A DNA stretch of 60,870 bases from Gnetum montanum (Eukaryota; Streptophyta; Gnetopsida; Gnetales; Gnetaceae). The notes below the pieces were generated by a model. The model did no database searches and had not been told where the DNA came from. It worked only from the letters and a program-made list of their open reading frames with translations. Positions 45,641-57,889 of the stretch are shown here, in pieces. The stretch's first letter is position 1. Each line of letters begins with the position of its first letter. Position numbers and translations under genes: made by a program. The stretch covers positions 1 through 60,870 of the forward strand of contig MNCI01022401.1 of NCBI GenBank assembly GCA_015680685.1. Direction: 5' to 3'.

Positions 45641-46299
45641 GAATCTAATTAGATACAACATGGGTTAGCATTATAGTATGGATTTGAGAAGGATTTTGGA
45701 TTGAAGGGGACTTGGATAAAGGTAAGGCAAAGAAAGGTGGAGGAGCAGGGTTACCAACCATTGATGTGTCTAAGGGCTTTGATAAACTATGAGTTTAGAA
45801 GAAGGGTCTTTTCTTTGTTTGTGGTTTTGACTCACTTGCTAGATTAATCAGTTGTAGATTAACCACCATCATAGCATTTCTTTGTTGTGGTTGGGTAGGC
45901 AATTCACCCTACATGGATGGAGTAGGTGGTAGCTATGTAGGAGATGGAGGAGTAGGTGTAAGAACAACAAGAGCATACGGATAGTAAGTGGCATCCTTCC
46001 TTGGATATGGTAGTTGGTATACTTTAGGAGGGTAGTGGTGAGGTTGGTTAGTAGCAACATGACTAGAGGAGTCCTGTGGAGATGAAGGTTGCTGAACATA
46101 GTAACCATAAGGATCTGGTTACTGGTAAGGGTACTACTATCTTGGAGGTGCCAATGCCCATGATTGTGGTTACTGCCATTGTTGGTACAATTCGTAGTGT
46201 TGTGGTGGAGTTTCACTTGGATAGTACTACTGTGGTTGGTGGGACTATCAAGCATTGCCTTGTGGATAAGGCAATCTTTTGGGTGTTTGCCTTTGTACA

Positions 46300-48184
46300 A
46301 GTCATGGATGTAAGGCATACACCCCAGATTCCTACAAGTGTAACATGATTAGGAAACATCCCTTGGGATGTTCATACTGGTAGATGTTACACCTACCATC
46401 ATCATCTGAGTCACTATGCACAACCATCTCTATTGTAGTCATCTTTCCCTTACCCTTGGATATGGCACATTCATCTTCCTTATGTCTCCAATGCTCATGC
46501 TCACCACCTTGCTCCTTGGACTCCTTACTAATTTTTAAGAAAACTTGAAACCTATTGTCCATGGAGTTCCATAATTGGTCAACCTTAGCTGTGATTTTAG
46601 ATTGTAATTTATGGAGTGGCAAGATTTTCTAATTAACCATCTCATCTCTAGTTAACTCATCCTCACTGTCACAAAATCTCACACCCCCCTTTTCTAGATA
46701 GAAGGGTCCCTATTGTATTCCTCTGTACTTTCTCACTTACTCAATTTTCCCTCCTCCTAGGCTACCTGATCAATTAACTTTTGCATGCGACGGGTGCTTA
46801 ACTTTGTCAATCTCCCTTGGGTATAGATGCCAAGGGTTTTTCTTGTTTCAAACCACAACTCGTCTATGATATGGTGATCAAGCTGAGAGTATCCATGGCT
46901 GGGACACCTATGCAATAGAGAGTAATATCAACCAATAGCGGCATCCAAGGGCTCATGGTTTTCTTGTTTCCACCCTTGGATCTACTTCCTTAGATTATAC
47001 ACTCAAGATTACATTTGATATTTGTCATTGAATAATTCCAACATCATACTCCACCACCTAATTGATTCTAGTTCCAAGAATCAATACCAATTTTCTACTT
47101 CCTTAATGAGTTTCCTTGGAAATAATTTCAACTTTTACTAGTCATTCTCAATATTTTGCAAGGCACATGTATCCTGGAAGGCTTAGCGATGATTTTACAG
47201 ATTAGCATCGTAGCCTCCCTCAAACCAAGGGATGTTCTTCATGTCCAACCTCTTTATTCTACTATCCTTTATGTGCCTTGTTGGAATCCTCATAGCCTTT
47301 GCAATGTTTAACATGCTCCGAGTGGCAAGTAGAGCTTCATCAAGGTCATGGTGATGGTGTCTACGATGTTCTCTACTAACCCTTCTTTCATGGCAGTGGG
47401 TCTCTCTAGATTGCCCATGCCTCTGGTCGCAACTATCCCGATAGTCCCTTCTGTTGTTCTAGTCTCATTGGTCATGTCCATCATGGTTATGCCTTCTATA
47501 GCCACAATCTGAGCCAGATGAAGAAGAAGAAGATGACAATGAACAGGAAGAGGAAGGAGAACTTACATTATGCTAACACCTATCACTCTTCCCTTGATGA
47601 TTGTGACCACGATTATGATCATGACCTCATTTTTCCCCCTTATCATGACTTGCCCCTTTAAATCCATTTTTTTCATTAGATCTATTCTAACTAGAACTTG
47701 AATTATGAATTGTGGATTGCACGTTCTCGTTGAGGGCCCCTTGAACAAAGTTAAAGAGAGGAGTATCATTGAAGGAAAATCCCCCAGAGAAGTGTTTGTC
47801 TCCATCCAATGGGCCAAGTGGAGGTGGAAAGGTGTTTGACCCTTTGCCCTTCACAAGCTCGTGTTGGTGCTCCAGTTGATGATCTCTTAACCTTTATGCT
47901 TTAGTGGGATGATAATCCCATTAATTGGGATTTGGCATCTTGTACTCTTCATGAAGACGTTGAAGTTCATGTCATGTGAGAATTAGTTGGAGCATCACTG
48001 GAACAAATCAATTAGGTGGCAACACAATATTGCCTTCCATGTCGTGCCATCACAACATTTCATCTTGATGTAAGATGAAGGTGAATTCTAGTGCATACTC
48101 ATCAGGATGAGCACATACCCCCCAGTATTGCTGAGGCACTTGGTCTGCCCTAGGTAGAGATAGGCTCCTATGAGAAGAAGACAT
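46300..48184 (-). pseudogene. Gag of the long gypsy element
   Basis: ATG at 48184 opens MSSSHRSLSLP. FTFILHQDE and GNIVLPPN follow near 48000-48080. The capsid-like part lies at about 46750-47280 and the C-terminal Cys/His part near 46330-46400. At the codon that is TAG in both short elements, this copy has TAC (HGYSQLDHH, near 46885-46910). Frameshifts and stops are common. A Pro/His-rich linker continues to about 45870. Confidence 0.75.
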
Positions 48185-48329
48185 TTTATGTTAATGATCT
48201 TATACACAGTGTGTTGTTAAGTTTTGTTTTAATTGTAATAATAATTTTTTTTGTAAGATTTAGCTCTTAGCGTTTGAACAACAAGGTTACTAAGTTTCAC
48301 TTGGTTTAGATAGTGCACATAGAACTAAA

Positions 48330-48348
48330 GTCCCTAGCAACGATGCTA
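48330..48348 (-). promoter_or_regulatory. Primer-binding site, tRNA-Asp type (decayed)
   Basis: On the minus strand it reads TAGCATCGTTGCTAGGGAC, a mutated version of the intact site at 40063-40081. Confidence 0.75.
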
Positions 48349-48349
48349 A

Positions 48350-49174
48350 TGATGTCTGGCGAGGTACCCCTACACCCAATCATACGAATCACAAACATTC
48401 ACATGTGATTCAATCAAATTCCATAGACTTTAATTACCAAGTATGCTAGAGCTAAACAGTGAGTTCATGTTGCCTATTCGTTGTCTTCCCTATCTCACTT
48501 GTGAAATAATAATAAGATTTTTATTATTTTGTGTTTTATCAATTGATCACCTAAAATAAGAATAAAAGTGAGAGTAATTAAGTGCTAAGTAAACTATTAT
48601 CTAATCTAGCCTAACACAAGTAACCATCCCCACTTCCCAGACACATCCTGAACATTATGTAAACACTACTGGGTTGTCAAATGCTAACTATTTCTGAGCT
48701 ACCAAGTGTCACACGTATGTTCGAAGGGGTCATGCTTGTGTATTTTAATGAGTTTCTTAATTAATCAAAATTAATTACTACATGAATAACATTAATATAA
48801 ACTACATGAAACCACAATATATAAATGCATAAGAAAGAAAGTCTCAAGTGGTGCAAGGATGAATCAAAGAGCTCGTCTTTATTACCAACACAATGGTGTG
48901 TTTAGGTAAATCAATGGTTGAATAAAGATTCGATCACACTTACACCTCCTACTATGGGCACTTGGAAAATATTCTAGCTCTTAAATGAATAAACTACAAG
49001 AGTTTCACTACTTGACTACAAATAAAAAAATATGTGTGCCTGGGGGCTATATTTATAGACCCAGGAGTAACCCAACAATATCGCATCTTGGGCCACGATA
49101 TTGTGTATCTAATATTGTGTACCCAATATCGTGGCTGCTCCAATATTGGAGCGTATGAAAAACACAATTCATCA
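48350..49174 (-). repeat. 5' LTR of the long gypsy element
   Basis: It starts TGATGTCTGGC and ends AATTCATCA. It aligns with 32426-33301 with many substitutions and a deletion. The GATATC motifs are mostly decayed to AATATC/GATATT (49075-49150). Confidence 0.9.
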
Positions 49175-49179
49175 CTATG

Positions 49180-50353
49180 CAACAATAGGTAAAATCTAAA
49201 AGAAGTAATAATTAATCTAATATTTTAATGTGCATAGTGATTGTCAAAAATGTTTGGAAGAAAAGAGATTTTCAAATTGATAAGAAGAAGAATATATTCA
49301 TTCTACAATAAATCAATAAGAAAGACAAAGAAGCCAAGCCACCTAGATTGTAATTCTTTAATGTCATTCATTTGCAACAATTTTATCATGATATAATTTT
49401 TGTACAAAGGATAATCCATTTGAAATTTTGTGAAATGGGACACTTGCAATTTTATCATTTAGTCAATTATGTGAATAGTCTAGCCTTACAGACTCCATAA
49501 ATTTTCTAATTGGACTTTATCTATTTTATACAACTCAAAAATGAGTTTTTGGTAAGTTGTAGGGGTATTATGAAATGTTTATTATTTCATGTTGCCCAAC
49601 CTAAGGCTAAGATGACATTTTGCAAGGAAACACTTGCATAGGTCTTGATTTGAAATTGATGCATATGCATCATGATGTATTGGTCAACTTATAGCTAAGA
49701 AAACATTTTGTTAATGTAGCTCTTACATTGGAACATATGCATGGATGCAATTATATTTGCATGAGTGCAAATGCACTAGCATAGTACTCATTCTAGTTTA
49801 TAAATATATGTGATGGGATGATAAAAATTAGTTAGTTTTAGTCCAAGTAGCCAAAATTTTGGCATTTCTTTTCCTAATTCTTAGTCAATTAGTAAGTGCT
49901 TGTGGCATGTATTTGAGTTATTTGTTTAAATTCTTTATTCAAGTGGCTATGCATAGATGTAATCATGCTTAGCAATAATGACCAAGATTGATTTCTTCCC
50001 ATTATAGTACTTTGACTAAAATTATATTTACTTTCATTGCAATTTATTAATGTTATTTTGCATAATATTTATATTTTTTCTTTCATTCATTATGGTGGAA
50101 TGAGGCCATTAAGACCTCATGCATTAACTAAGATTAACTTGCTAATTCCAACAACTAGTTAACTTGTTTTTTCTACCTATTAGTTAACCTAGTCATACCA
50201 AAATTTATTCATAAATTTAAGAATGTAATGGAAGGCTAACCATACAATCCAATCCTACTACAAATGTACTTAGAAAGGTAGTAATTTATGATCAATCTAT
50301 GCTACTTCTAGATGTTCGCCCTATGACTTCCATAGATTATGACATAGTCTATT
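49180..50353. other. AT-rich DNA without a recognised gene
   Basis: No domain or repeat family recognised. Confidence 0.5.
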
Positions 50354-50358
50354 ACGAT

Positions 50359-52003
50359 TGATGAGTATCCTACACCTAGTCATATAAATCACAAGTGTTC
50401 ACAAGCAACCATATCGAATTCCATGAATTGGACTAACATGGGCATTTAAATAGGTAGGCAGTTAATCACTAATCATTATCTTCCCTTTACCTTGATTTCT
50501 AATTAAGGTTAAATGTAATCATATATTTTGCAAGTCATCTATAGTAGGGGTTGAAGGATTTTGGCGATGCAATCTACTTGATTGATAATCAATATTCTTC
50601 TTCTTGAATTATAATGTTATTGAAATTGTAACCCCTTTACCCTTGATGACTTCATGACATACTTTCATGAAATGGTCCTTTTGTAGTTGAGCTTTGGTAG
50701 GCTAGTAGAACCTAGACATCTCATCAACCACTTTGTGGTCACTGGTAGCCACCTCCAATTCCACTTTCATTAATGCCACCATGACCATTGATGGGACTAA
50801 GTAGTTAAACAATAATACAATGTTGTCTTCCAAGTCCATTCATTGCAAATGATCATCCTAGTATAAAATGACAATAAAATCTAAATAATAGTAGTCTAGA
50901 TCTTAGTAGACCACTTTAAGTTGCTAGGAAGTGTTGTCCTTATTCTTTATTGTCTTATGACATTCCATTGTAGACTCATGAATAGGTGGGGAATTAGCCT
51001 TGTGAGAAGAAGACATCTTTAATGTGCTTGAATAAAATAATATTAATTTTATGTGATAAATCCTTAGGGCTTTAACAATGATCCTTAGATAATTATAAGT
51101 ATCATAATTACTAGCAATAATCCTCAACAATGCCAATAATGAATGGCAAAATAGATCTTTTATTTAAATAAATAGATCACAAGCGTTCATACACAACTTG
51201 GTTAAATTCAATGGACTAGACTAATGTGGACATCTAGATAGCTAGGCAAATGATCATTTGTTATTATTTTCCCAATCAAGCTTGTGTCAGCTAGTTCATA
51301 TAGTTAAGTGTAACTAAGGTGTATGATGTTGATGTGGTAATGGAAATGGATATGTTCAAACTATTATTAAAATATTAAAAGAACAAAAATCTAAATTATT
51401 TAATCTACATGCAAAAAATGAGTATAATCTAGCCCAAGCATTAAGCATACATTCCTAGTTAGCATGTTGTACACGTTCTAAATTTATGTCAATGTTGCTT
51501 AGTTACCAAGTGTCCATTGCTGGGTGTATCAAGTAGCATACTACTAGGATTATCAAATGTTACATGTTTATAATTGAAGCTAGTCATACTTGTGTGATGT
51601 AATTAAGGTGTGATGAAATGTAAAATAAGTAAGTACATACAAATCAAAGGAACAATAAAATGAAATTGTAATTAAAAAATCATTAAGGTAGGCCAAGTGT
51701 TACATTGAAGATAAATTGATTTCAATCTTATTGTTGTCACGAAAATGTGTCTAGGTACATAATATCTCAAATAAGATTTCGAGTAATCAACTTAATGCAT
51801 ACTACAAGCACTTAATAATAGATTCTAACTTCTATGAAAACAAACTACAAAAGCTTCACTAGGCTAATGACAAAACAATACCATAAATACACTTTGTGCA
51901 TGCATTTATATAAGTATGTATTATCTTTGTGTCAACACATCATTGTAGCTAACTCTATGTCCATGTTGTTGCATCCATGTAGGAACACAAACATGACTCA
52001 TCC
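50359..52003 (-). mobile_element. Collapsed Athila/Tat-like element
   Basis: A left LTR piece (50359 to about 50545, TGATGAGTATCC start) runs directly into gag sequence, whose start MSSSHKANSPP lies at 51017 reading left. A decayed primer-site region then leads to a full-length LTR at 51136 to about 52003 (TAATGAATGGC start, GACTCATC end). Most of the interior and part of one LTR are deleted. No matching target duplication was found. Confidence 0.7.
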
Positions 52004-54540
52004 ATGCTCATATACTTCTCTAATTAAACATAAGGCATGTTGGTTGATTATCAACAACTATGTTGATATCGACATTTCTACACTAATTACTTTAATGCGA
52101 GTTTTGAATAGCATCTTAAGAATATTGTGGATAAGCTCTACTTCTCTAGTACACTATGATCTTCAGTTTGGTTGCCTTCTAACAAAAAATGGCGCGTGGC
52201 CGAAGAAGCGGCAAAAGTGAAACAATAATGATGGGTCAACGAATTCAGTGCCAGCATGACCAAACAATTTTTAACGTGTTTTCTTCTGGAATGAGAATTT
52301 ACAAAACCTTATAAATTTTTGATTGAAGCATTCCCGTTCTAGTGATCCCATTTCCCAGTCTCCCACCTAGTTTTTAAGCGTTCGTTCCCGTCAATCTAGG
52401 AATTATGTGTTGTTATCTGCTGTATCGATTCTCGTCCATGTAATTCAACGTCGGTGGCTTTTCTTCAACTTCAAGACGTAAATATCGTTTCAAGTTGGAA
52501 AAACAGTTTGCCACTCTATTTTTTATACAAACTATTAAACAATTGAAAAACCATCAAAATGATAGTACTCATCGCCGTGGATGTTGACTACGAAAAGGGA
52601 AATTGAAATTCAAATTAAGAAATATAGATACAATGTTAACTTACCCGTGCAGAAAGAAAATTCCCGCTGTAATTTACCACTTGCTTGCAGTCATTGTGAA
52701 CATGATTTTATCTCGACAGAAGTACCTGCATTAGCAAATAGCCAAATAGCCAAACAGATTGAGAATTCAGAATTGAAATTCTTCAGGTACTCATCGGGTC
52801 TGCAGCACTGCAGAATTTTAGCCAATAACTTGGGCCATGAGGAGCGAATCTCTACTCAGCAAACAGCATATGAAAAATATATATGAATGAGCTTTGACCT
52901 TTGAGCCACCCTGTTTATATCATGCTTTTGTCTTGAAACCAAACCCATGAAATTTTAGCTGGGCATGGAATTCTGTTACTTCGACCACAACATACGTGTA
53001 CGTAATCCAGGAGCTAGCAACTGGCCTTCGTCTTTTTTGGTGAGTAAAAATATTCCCCGTGGCCGAAGTTTAAGCAAAACGGAACCTACCGACGTAGAAA
53101 CCAGACAAATTCTTAAGATCTATTGCACCAGCTAAGACTTGGCAACCACATAACACCGATTATACTCCTTCATGCTTCAACGAAAATTCAAGTTTAGGAT
53201 TGACGGGGACCATGATGAATGATGATAATTCCTTCAGGATTCCACACAGATCCAAAACATTGAACCAAATTTCAAAGACCGCCTCTCTTTAGCAAAAGCT
53301 TTGCGTTGTAATATCTAAACATAATGAAGTTTTTTCGTAATGGGATCCAGAAAAAAAAAATGCATTCAATTCTATATTTTATTATGTGAAATATAGATAG
53401 ATCCCTATCAATTGCATATAGTAAATCATTGAACTTTTTCGTATTTTGTTGCTCTTCGCCGAATTTGCAATGGTTATAAGAACTTACACAAAAGAACAAA
53501 TTCCACCCAGATTGATAACATATGATAAATGATGCAAATATTTTTTTTCTTGTTGTGTTGTTACCAAAAATTTCATATATAAATTTTGTTTTTGGTGTAA
53601 AAGTTGTGAAAATTATATTCCATAAACTTTGTTCTTCATCCAGAGATCATGAAAATTATAATCTATAAATCTTCTTCTTCCTTTAAAAATTATTAAATAT
53701 TTGATTCAAATACATTGTTACCTATAACTAACAAGATTCTCTCAGCCAAATTATATATATATATTATAAATATATAATTAAGCTAGTTTATTATTTTTAT
53801 CCAAAGAGTTTTGGTTAAGACATCAACCACCAACCTCATCCAAAAGAGTCCTGGTCCTTAATGGTTAAATAATTTTATTGTCATAATGGTGAGTACACCA
53901 TAAAATAAGTTTATCTTAAAATTAGGATGAATAGACAAACTTATTTTTACCAAACGTAAATTAGTTTTGATTTTTTTTTTCAATATAAAAATCAATTTTT
54001 ACTAAATCAATTTGAAATTTTATTAATTTAAAAAATATAAAAAAACCTCTATTAAATAATAGATATATATTATAAATATATAGCTAAATTATTCATTTTT
54101 AGAATCATTTTTTTCTAAATTTTTCTATGACACTAAATTTTTATTAATTATTATAATTTTTTAGGGTAAACACCCACACTATTTATTTGTTACACCTTAG
54201 TTGCTATATGTCTAGTTAAGAGGGCCTCATTCACTTAGAGACCAAGTTTACGTTGTCAAACAAGAATTTAGAGCATATGTTAATGTGGGATTTGCTTAAT
54301 AATTTAAGTATGTAAATATAATGAGTAGAGTTGAACTTGAAGTGGAAGACAAAGTTGAAGTCGGAGATGGAAGATGAATATTTGGATTAGTTAACACTAG
54401 TTTAGCTATATATTTATAATATATATCTATTATTTGGCTGAGAGAATCTTATATATTTTACAAATTAATAAAATCCCAAATTGATTCACTGAGAATTGAT
54501 AAATATATTGAAAACCAAAATCAAAATGACTACACGTTAT
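52004..54540. other. Low-copy DNA without a recognised gene
   Basis: 52190-53270 is less AT-rich than its surroundings and shows no transposon similarity, so it may be part of a host gene or promoter. One ATG frame at 52581-52886 (101 residues, with a CSHCEHD segment) has no family I recognise and is not called. After about 53500 the DNA is very AT-rich. Inverted TATATATTATAAATATAT-like runs occur at 53750-53780 and 54060-54085. Confidence 0.4.
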
Positions 54541-54559
54541 TCAATAATAAGTCTTGTGA

Positions 54560-54775
54560 AAGGCTCTATTAATTTGATTCATAGTGTTTTTTTTCCATGG
54601 TGTGGACTTCACATCGCATTTTTTTCCATGGCGTGGACTTTCCATTGTGTTTTTTCCATTGCATTTTTCTCAATCATGGGATTTTACGTGGTGCGTGACG
54701 TGGAGGGTGACAAAATACACTACCCCTTCCCCCCATCGTGCCATTGGCCTCTTGACCAAAATAACACAAAACCAT
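54560..54775 (-). repeat. Fragment related to the outer end of the subtilase inverted repeat
   Basis: GTGGTGCGTGACGTGGAGGG and GTGACAAAATACACTACCCC resemble 27865-27965 of the right arm. The segment ends GGCCTCTTGACCAAAATAA, like the arm end GGTCTCTCGGCCAAAAAAA. It has its own small tandem repeats around TTTTTTCCATGGYGTGGACTT. Confidence 0.6.
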
Positions 54776-55249
54776 TCATTTAACTCCTGAAAATTTATTT
54801 AAATGATTTGTTGCAAATGGTCGAGGCTTAACATGAAGTGTTTTAAACCATTTTTGAAAATTCAAACATATTAAAACTATATTAAAATACATTAACTTTT
54901 AAATTTTACTTATGTCAAGATATATAACAATAAACTAATAGGGATTGCTTGGTTTGCATAACTTTGATCCACATGTGCATTGAAGTCCATACACGTACTA
55001 TAGGTAAAATTATTATTTTTATTATGTTTTTTAAAAAAATATTATTTTTATAAGAGAAAAATGGACTTAGAATAAAAATTTAAAATATCATTGCAAACGG
55101 TAAAGTGGTAATTGATAAGGTGTGATCCAAAGCTTTGAATGGTTTTCTTCATAGAATAAATATTCAAATCACAATATCATCATGGTCATCATGGTTGTCA
55201 TTCTAGACTTTTCCCAAAAAAATGGGATCCAAAAACTCAACAAGGATTT

Positions 55250-56747
55250 GTTGGACAGCTACATAGCCTCAACATATTTTTGAAGAATGTTGAAAACATT
55301 ATTGATGTAATGCTTGAAGCAGATAGGGTAAATTTGAAAGAAAACAATTAGCATATTACAATTAATGTGATAATTCATTTGCATATGAGTCAAAGATTGG
55401 CAAATAAAAAGTTATGTTCTTCATCTTTTATGCTTTATTTGTATAGTCTACAAACACACTCTTCTATTGATAAATTCATCTAATGATCTATCTTAATAAG
55501 CAGATGATGAGAGCTAATTTTTGCTCTAGCAATTTGATTTCTTAAATAAAAATGAATAGGTAAGAATAGATAGTTTTGAGTACTAGATAACAAATCTTCT
55601 CTAACAAAATGTAAATAAAAATGCCTTTTTCACTAATGTGTTGAACTAAACTTTAGCCAAGACTTTTTCTTTTATAGTCTTTTGAAAGAGCCTTTTGTTT
55701 AAAGGAAGATTCTCTATTATAATATTACATGACTAAAGCCATAATTTCCTTGGATGTAATCATCCATTTTTTTGTGTAGCATTCATTATCTCCTTATCAT
55801 AATTGACTTTCTCCATGTGACTTAACTTTTGAGTATAAGAAATTAATTGATAAAGGCCTTCAACTTCAAGAGGAAGTAAATTTGGTTCTAAAAGTAAGAT
55901 ATCATAATAAGTTTGCATGTTCACTTGAAATTCACATATAAGAAATTGTTTTAAACATGCTCTAATTTCTTCCAATTATGTATGTAAAGAAAAGGTCATC
56001 ATGCAACACACCTACATAATAATACAAGTTGGACAAGACTACAAAAAAGTTTTTTTTATCTCCCATTATAAATTTTTTTTCTTGTTGCAATTATTTCTTG
56101 GAGCAAATAAAGTTTGCATGCCACTTGAAACCCTTTAAACAATAAGATTATTTCAACTATAATTACTCACAAATTCAACTCCTAAATATTTATAAGATTC
56201 ACATATATCAAATCTTTCTTCTCCAAAAAAGAAAATTGTAATTTCTATGTCTAGTACCACAAACTAGAATTTCTCTTATCAATATTAACTTTACTACAAG
56301 AATGGTTATAGTTGTCATGCAGCATTTCAAGCTTATAATTTTATTTTGTAGCTAATTTTGTAATTAAGGCTACATCATGTGCAAAAAAAAGCATGTTAAA
56401 AAATAATCAAGTCACTAGCATAGCATAATTAGAGGCATTTTACATCCATCTCTCCAATTCATTTATAAATATGCCAACAAGGGTGGGGGACAAAAGACAA
56501 CCTTGTTTAACTCCAATTGAGCTATTGAGAACTATTCCTTCTTTAATCAGATTATCTTAAATAAGAATGTTAACCATCTCATAGATTCTTTTAGCATGAG
56601 AATGGTGATCTTGTGGAATGTTAATGCTATCCAATCTCTTCTAAAGTTTATCTCGAGCAACAGAATCATAAGCTTTGGAAAAATCAACAAAATAGATAAA
56701 AGTTGTGGAGTTGGGCCTTTTTGCTTTCTCTATATAATAGCACAAAG
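55250..56747 (-). pseudogene. LINE reverse transcriptase, truncated by an LTR element
   Basis: Reading leftwards from 56747 it shows STTFIYFVDFSKAYDSVARDKL, then SSIGVKQGCLLSPTL (near 56500-56540), ELERWM and a degenerate YADD region (FAHDVAL). Further decayed sequence follows to about 55250, including YKYLGVEF near 56180. GVKQGC and the following SPTL fit the RTE-type LINE RT, probably the same clade as 18290-19330. The 5' part is missing because the element at 56748 inserted there. Many stops occur. Confidence 0.75.
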
Positions 56748-57572
56748 TGATGAATGGCAAGTAGACCCTATGCCCAACCATACGAATCACTAAGCATTCA
56801 TGCGTGATCCAGTTGAATTCCATAGATATATAGCCTTCTAAGTATATTGGTCTATAAGAAGTGAAACTAATTGTTGTAGTTTTGTCTTCCCAATTACACT
56901 TGTGAAATGCAAAGGTATGATTAAGTGCAACTGAGGCATATGTTTTTTTATCATTTTTATGTTTTATACTTTGGGTCACCTAAGGATAAATAATAATGTA
57001 TAAAATAAACTAATTAAATTACTAATTTAATCTAACTAGCTACATCTAGCTAATTCTAACATAAGCGTCCATTCCCACTTTCTGTACACATCTTGAACAC
57101 ATTTAACACTACTGGGTTACCAAACATTAAGTGTTACTAGGATTAGCAAGTGCCAAGCATATGATTGAAGTGGTCATACTTATGTGATTAATAAATCACT
57201 ATTTAATCTAGCTTAATTTAGCTTAATTACATAAAGCATTAAAGGAAATTGCATAAAACATTAAATGCATAAATAAACAATTAATCTATTTCGAAGTGCT
57301 ACAAGGTTTATCAGAAAGCTCATCTTTATTGCTGCACACACAGCTATCCTTAGGTACAATAGTGCTCAAATAAAGATCCATATAGTCTTTCAGTCCTACT
57401 ATAGGCACTTAGAAAAATATTGTAACTTTCAAGCAAGAAAACTGCAAGAGCTTCACTATAACTATGATCAAAGATGCCATAAATATGGTGGGTGAGCATG
57501 TATCTATAGGTGAAAACAAACACTACATCAACAAGAAATCATTGATGAAACCCAAGAAAACATGACTCATCA
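56748..57572 (-). repeat. 3' LTR of the right-edge element
   Basis: It starts TGATGAATGGC and ends ATGACTCATCA, with internal similarity to the other Athila-like LTRs (for example ACAAGGTTTATC and GCTCATCTTTATTGCTG near 57301-57335). The GATATC array is not evident here. The purine tract after it is decayed (TAGCCCAAAACTAAATGAG). Confidence 0.85.
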
Positions 57573-57889
57573 TAGCCCAAAACTAAATGAGAACTCGCCC
57601 TTGAGTGAACAAAAGGAGGAACAAGTTTCTTATAAATTTTTGGAAAGGTATGGTATTATTAACTAGCTACTATCATTCACAAACACAAACAAGTACTAAG
57701 TGTTTGAGTGTATGGATTTATAATCATTACAAAATCTTGGTGCTAGGATAAGAAAATTAAACACTAGGAAAAAATAGACAAACACAATTTTTCTACTAGC
57801 ATGAAGATGAGGAAGAAGTTCAAACGACCCAAGGTGGTGGAGGTTCCTGAGGCTTCAAAGGACCTTCTCTTACTTTAGGTACATTCAAT

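Larger units (their letters stand above)
32426..49174 (-). mobile_element. Athila/Tat-like Ty3/gypsy element with gag-pol remnants, hosting a nested element
   Basis: LTRs at 32426-33301 (3') and 48350-49174 (5') are flanked by an exact CTATG duplication (32421-32425 and 49175-49179). Reading leftwards from the 5' LTR come a degenerate tRNA-Asp primer site, gag, protease, RT, RNase H and integrase. A long 3' non-coding part, split by the 34056-40940 insertion, and the 3' LTR follow. All frames are broken. This is the only element here with a nearly full gag-pol set. Confidence 0.9.

Noticed and set aside
52581-52886. 101-residue ATG frame as a gene
   Set aside because: No recognisable domain, splice context or promoter. 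The composition is compatible with chance.
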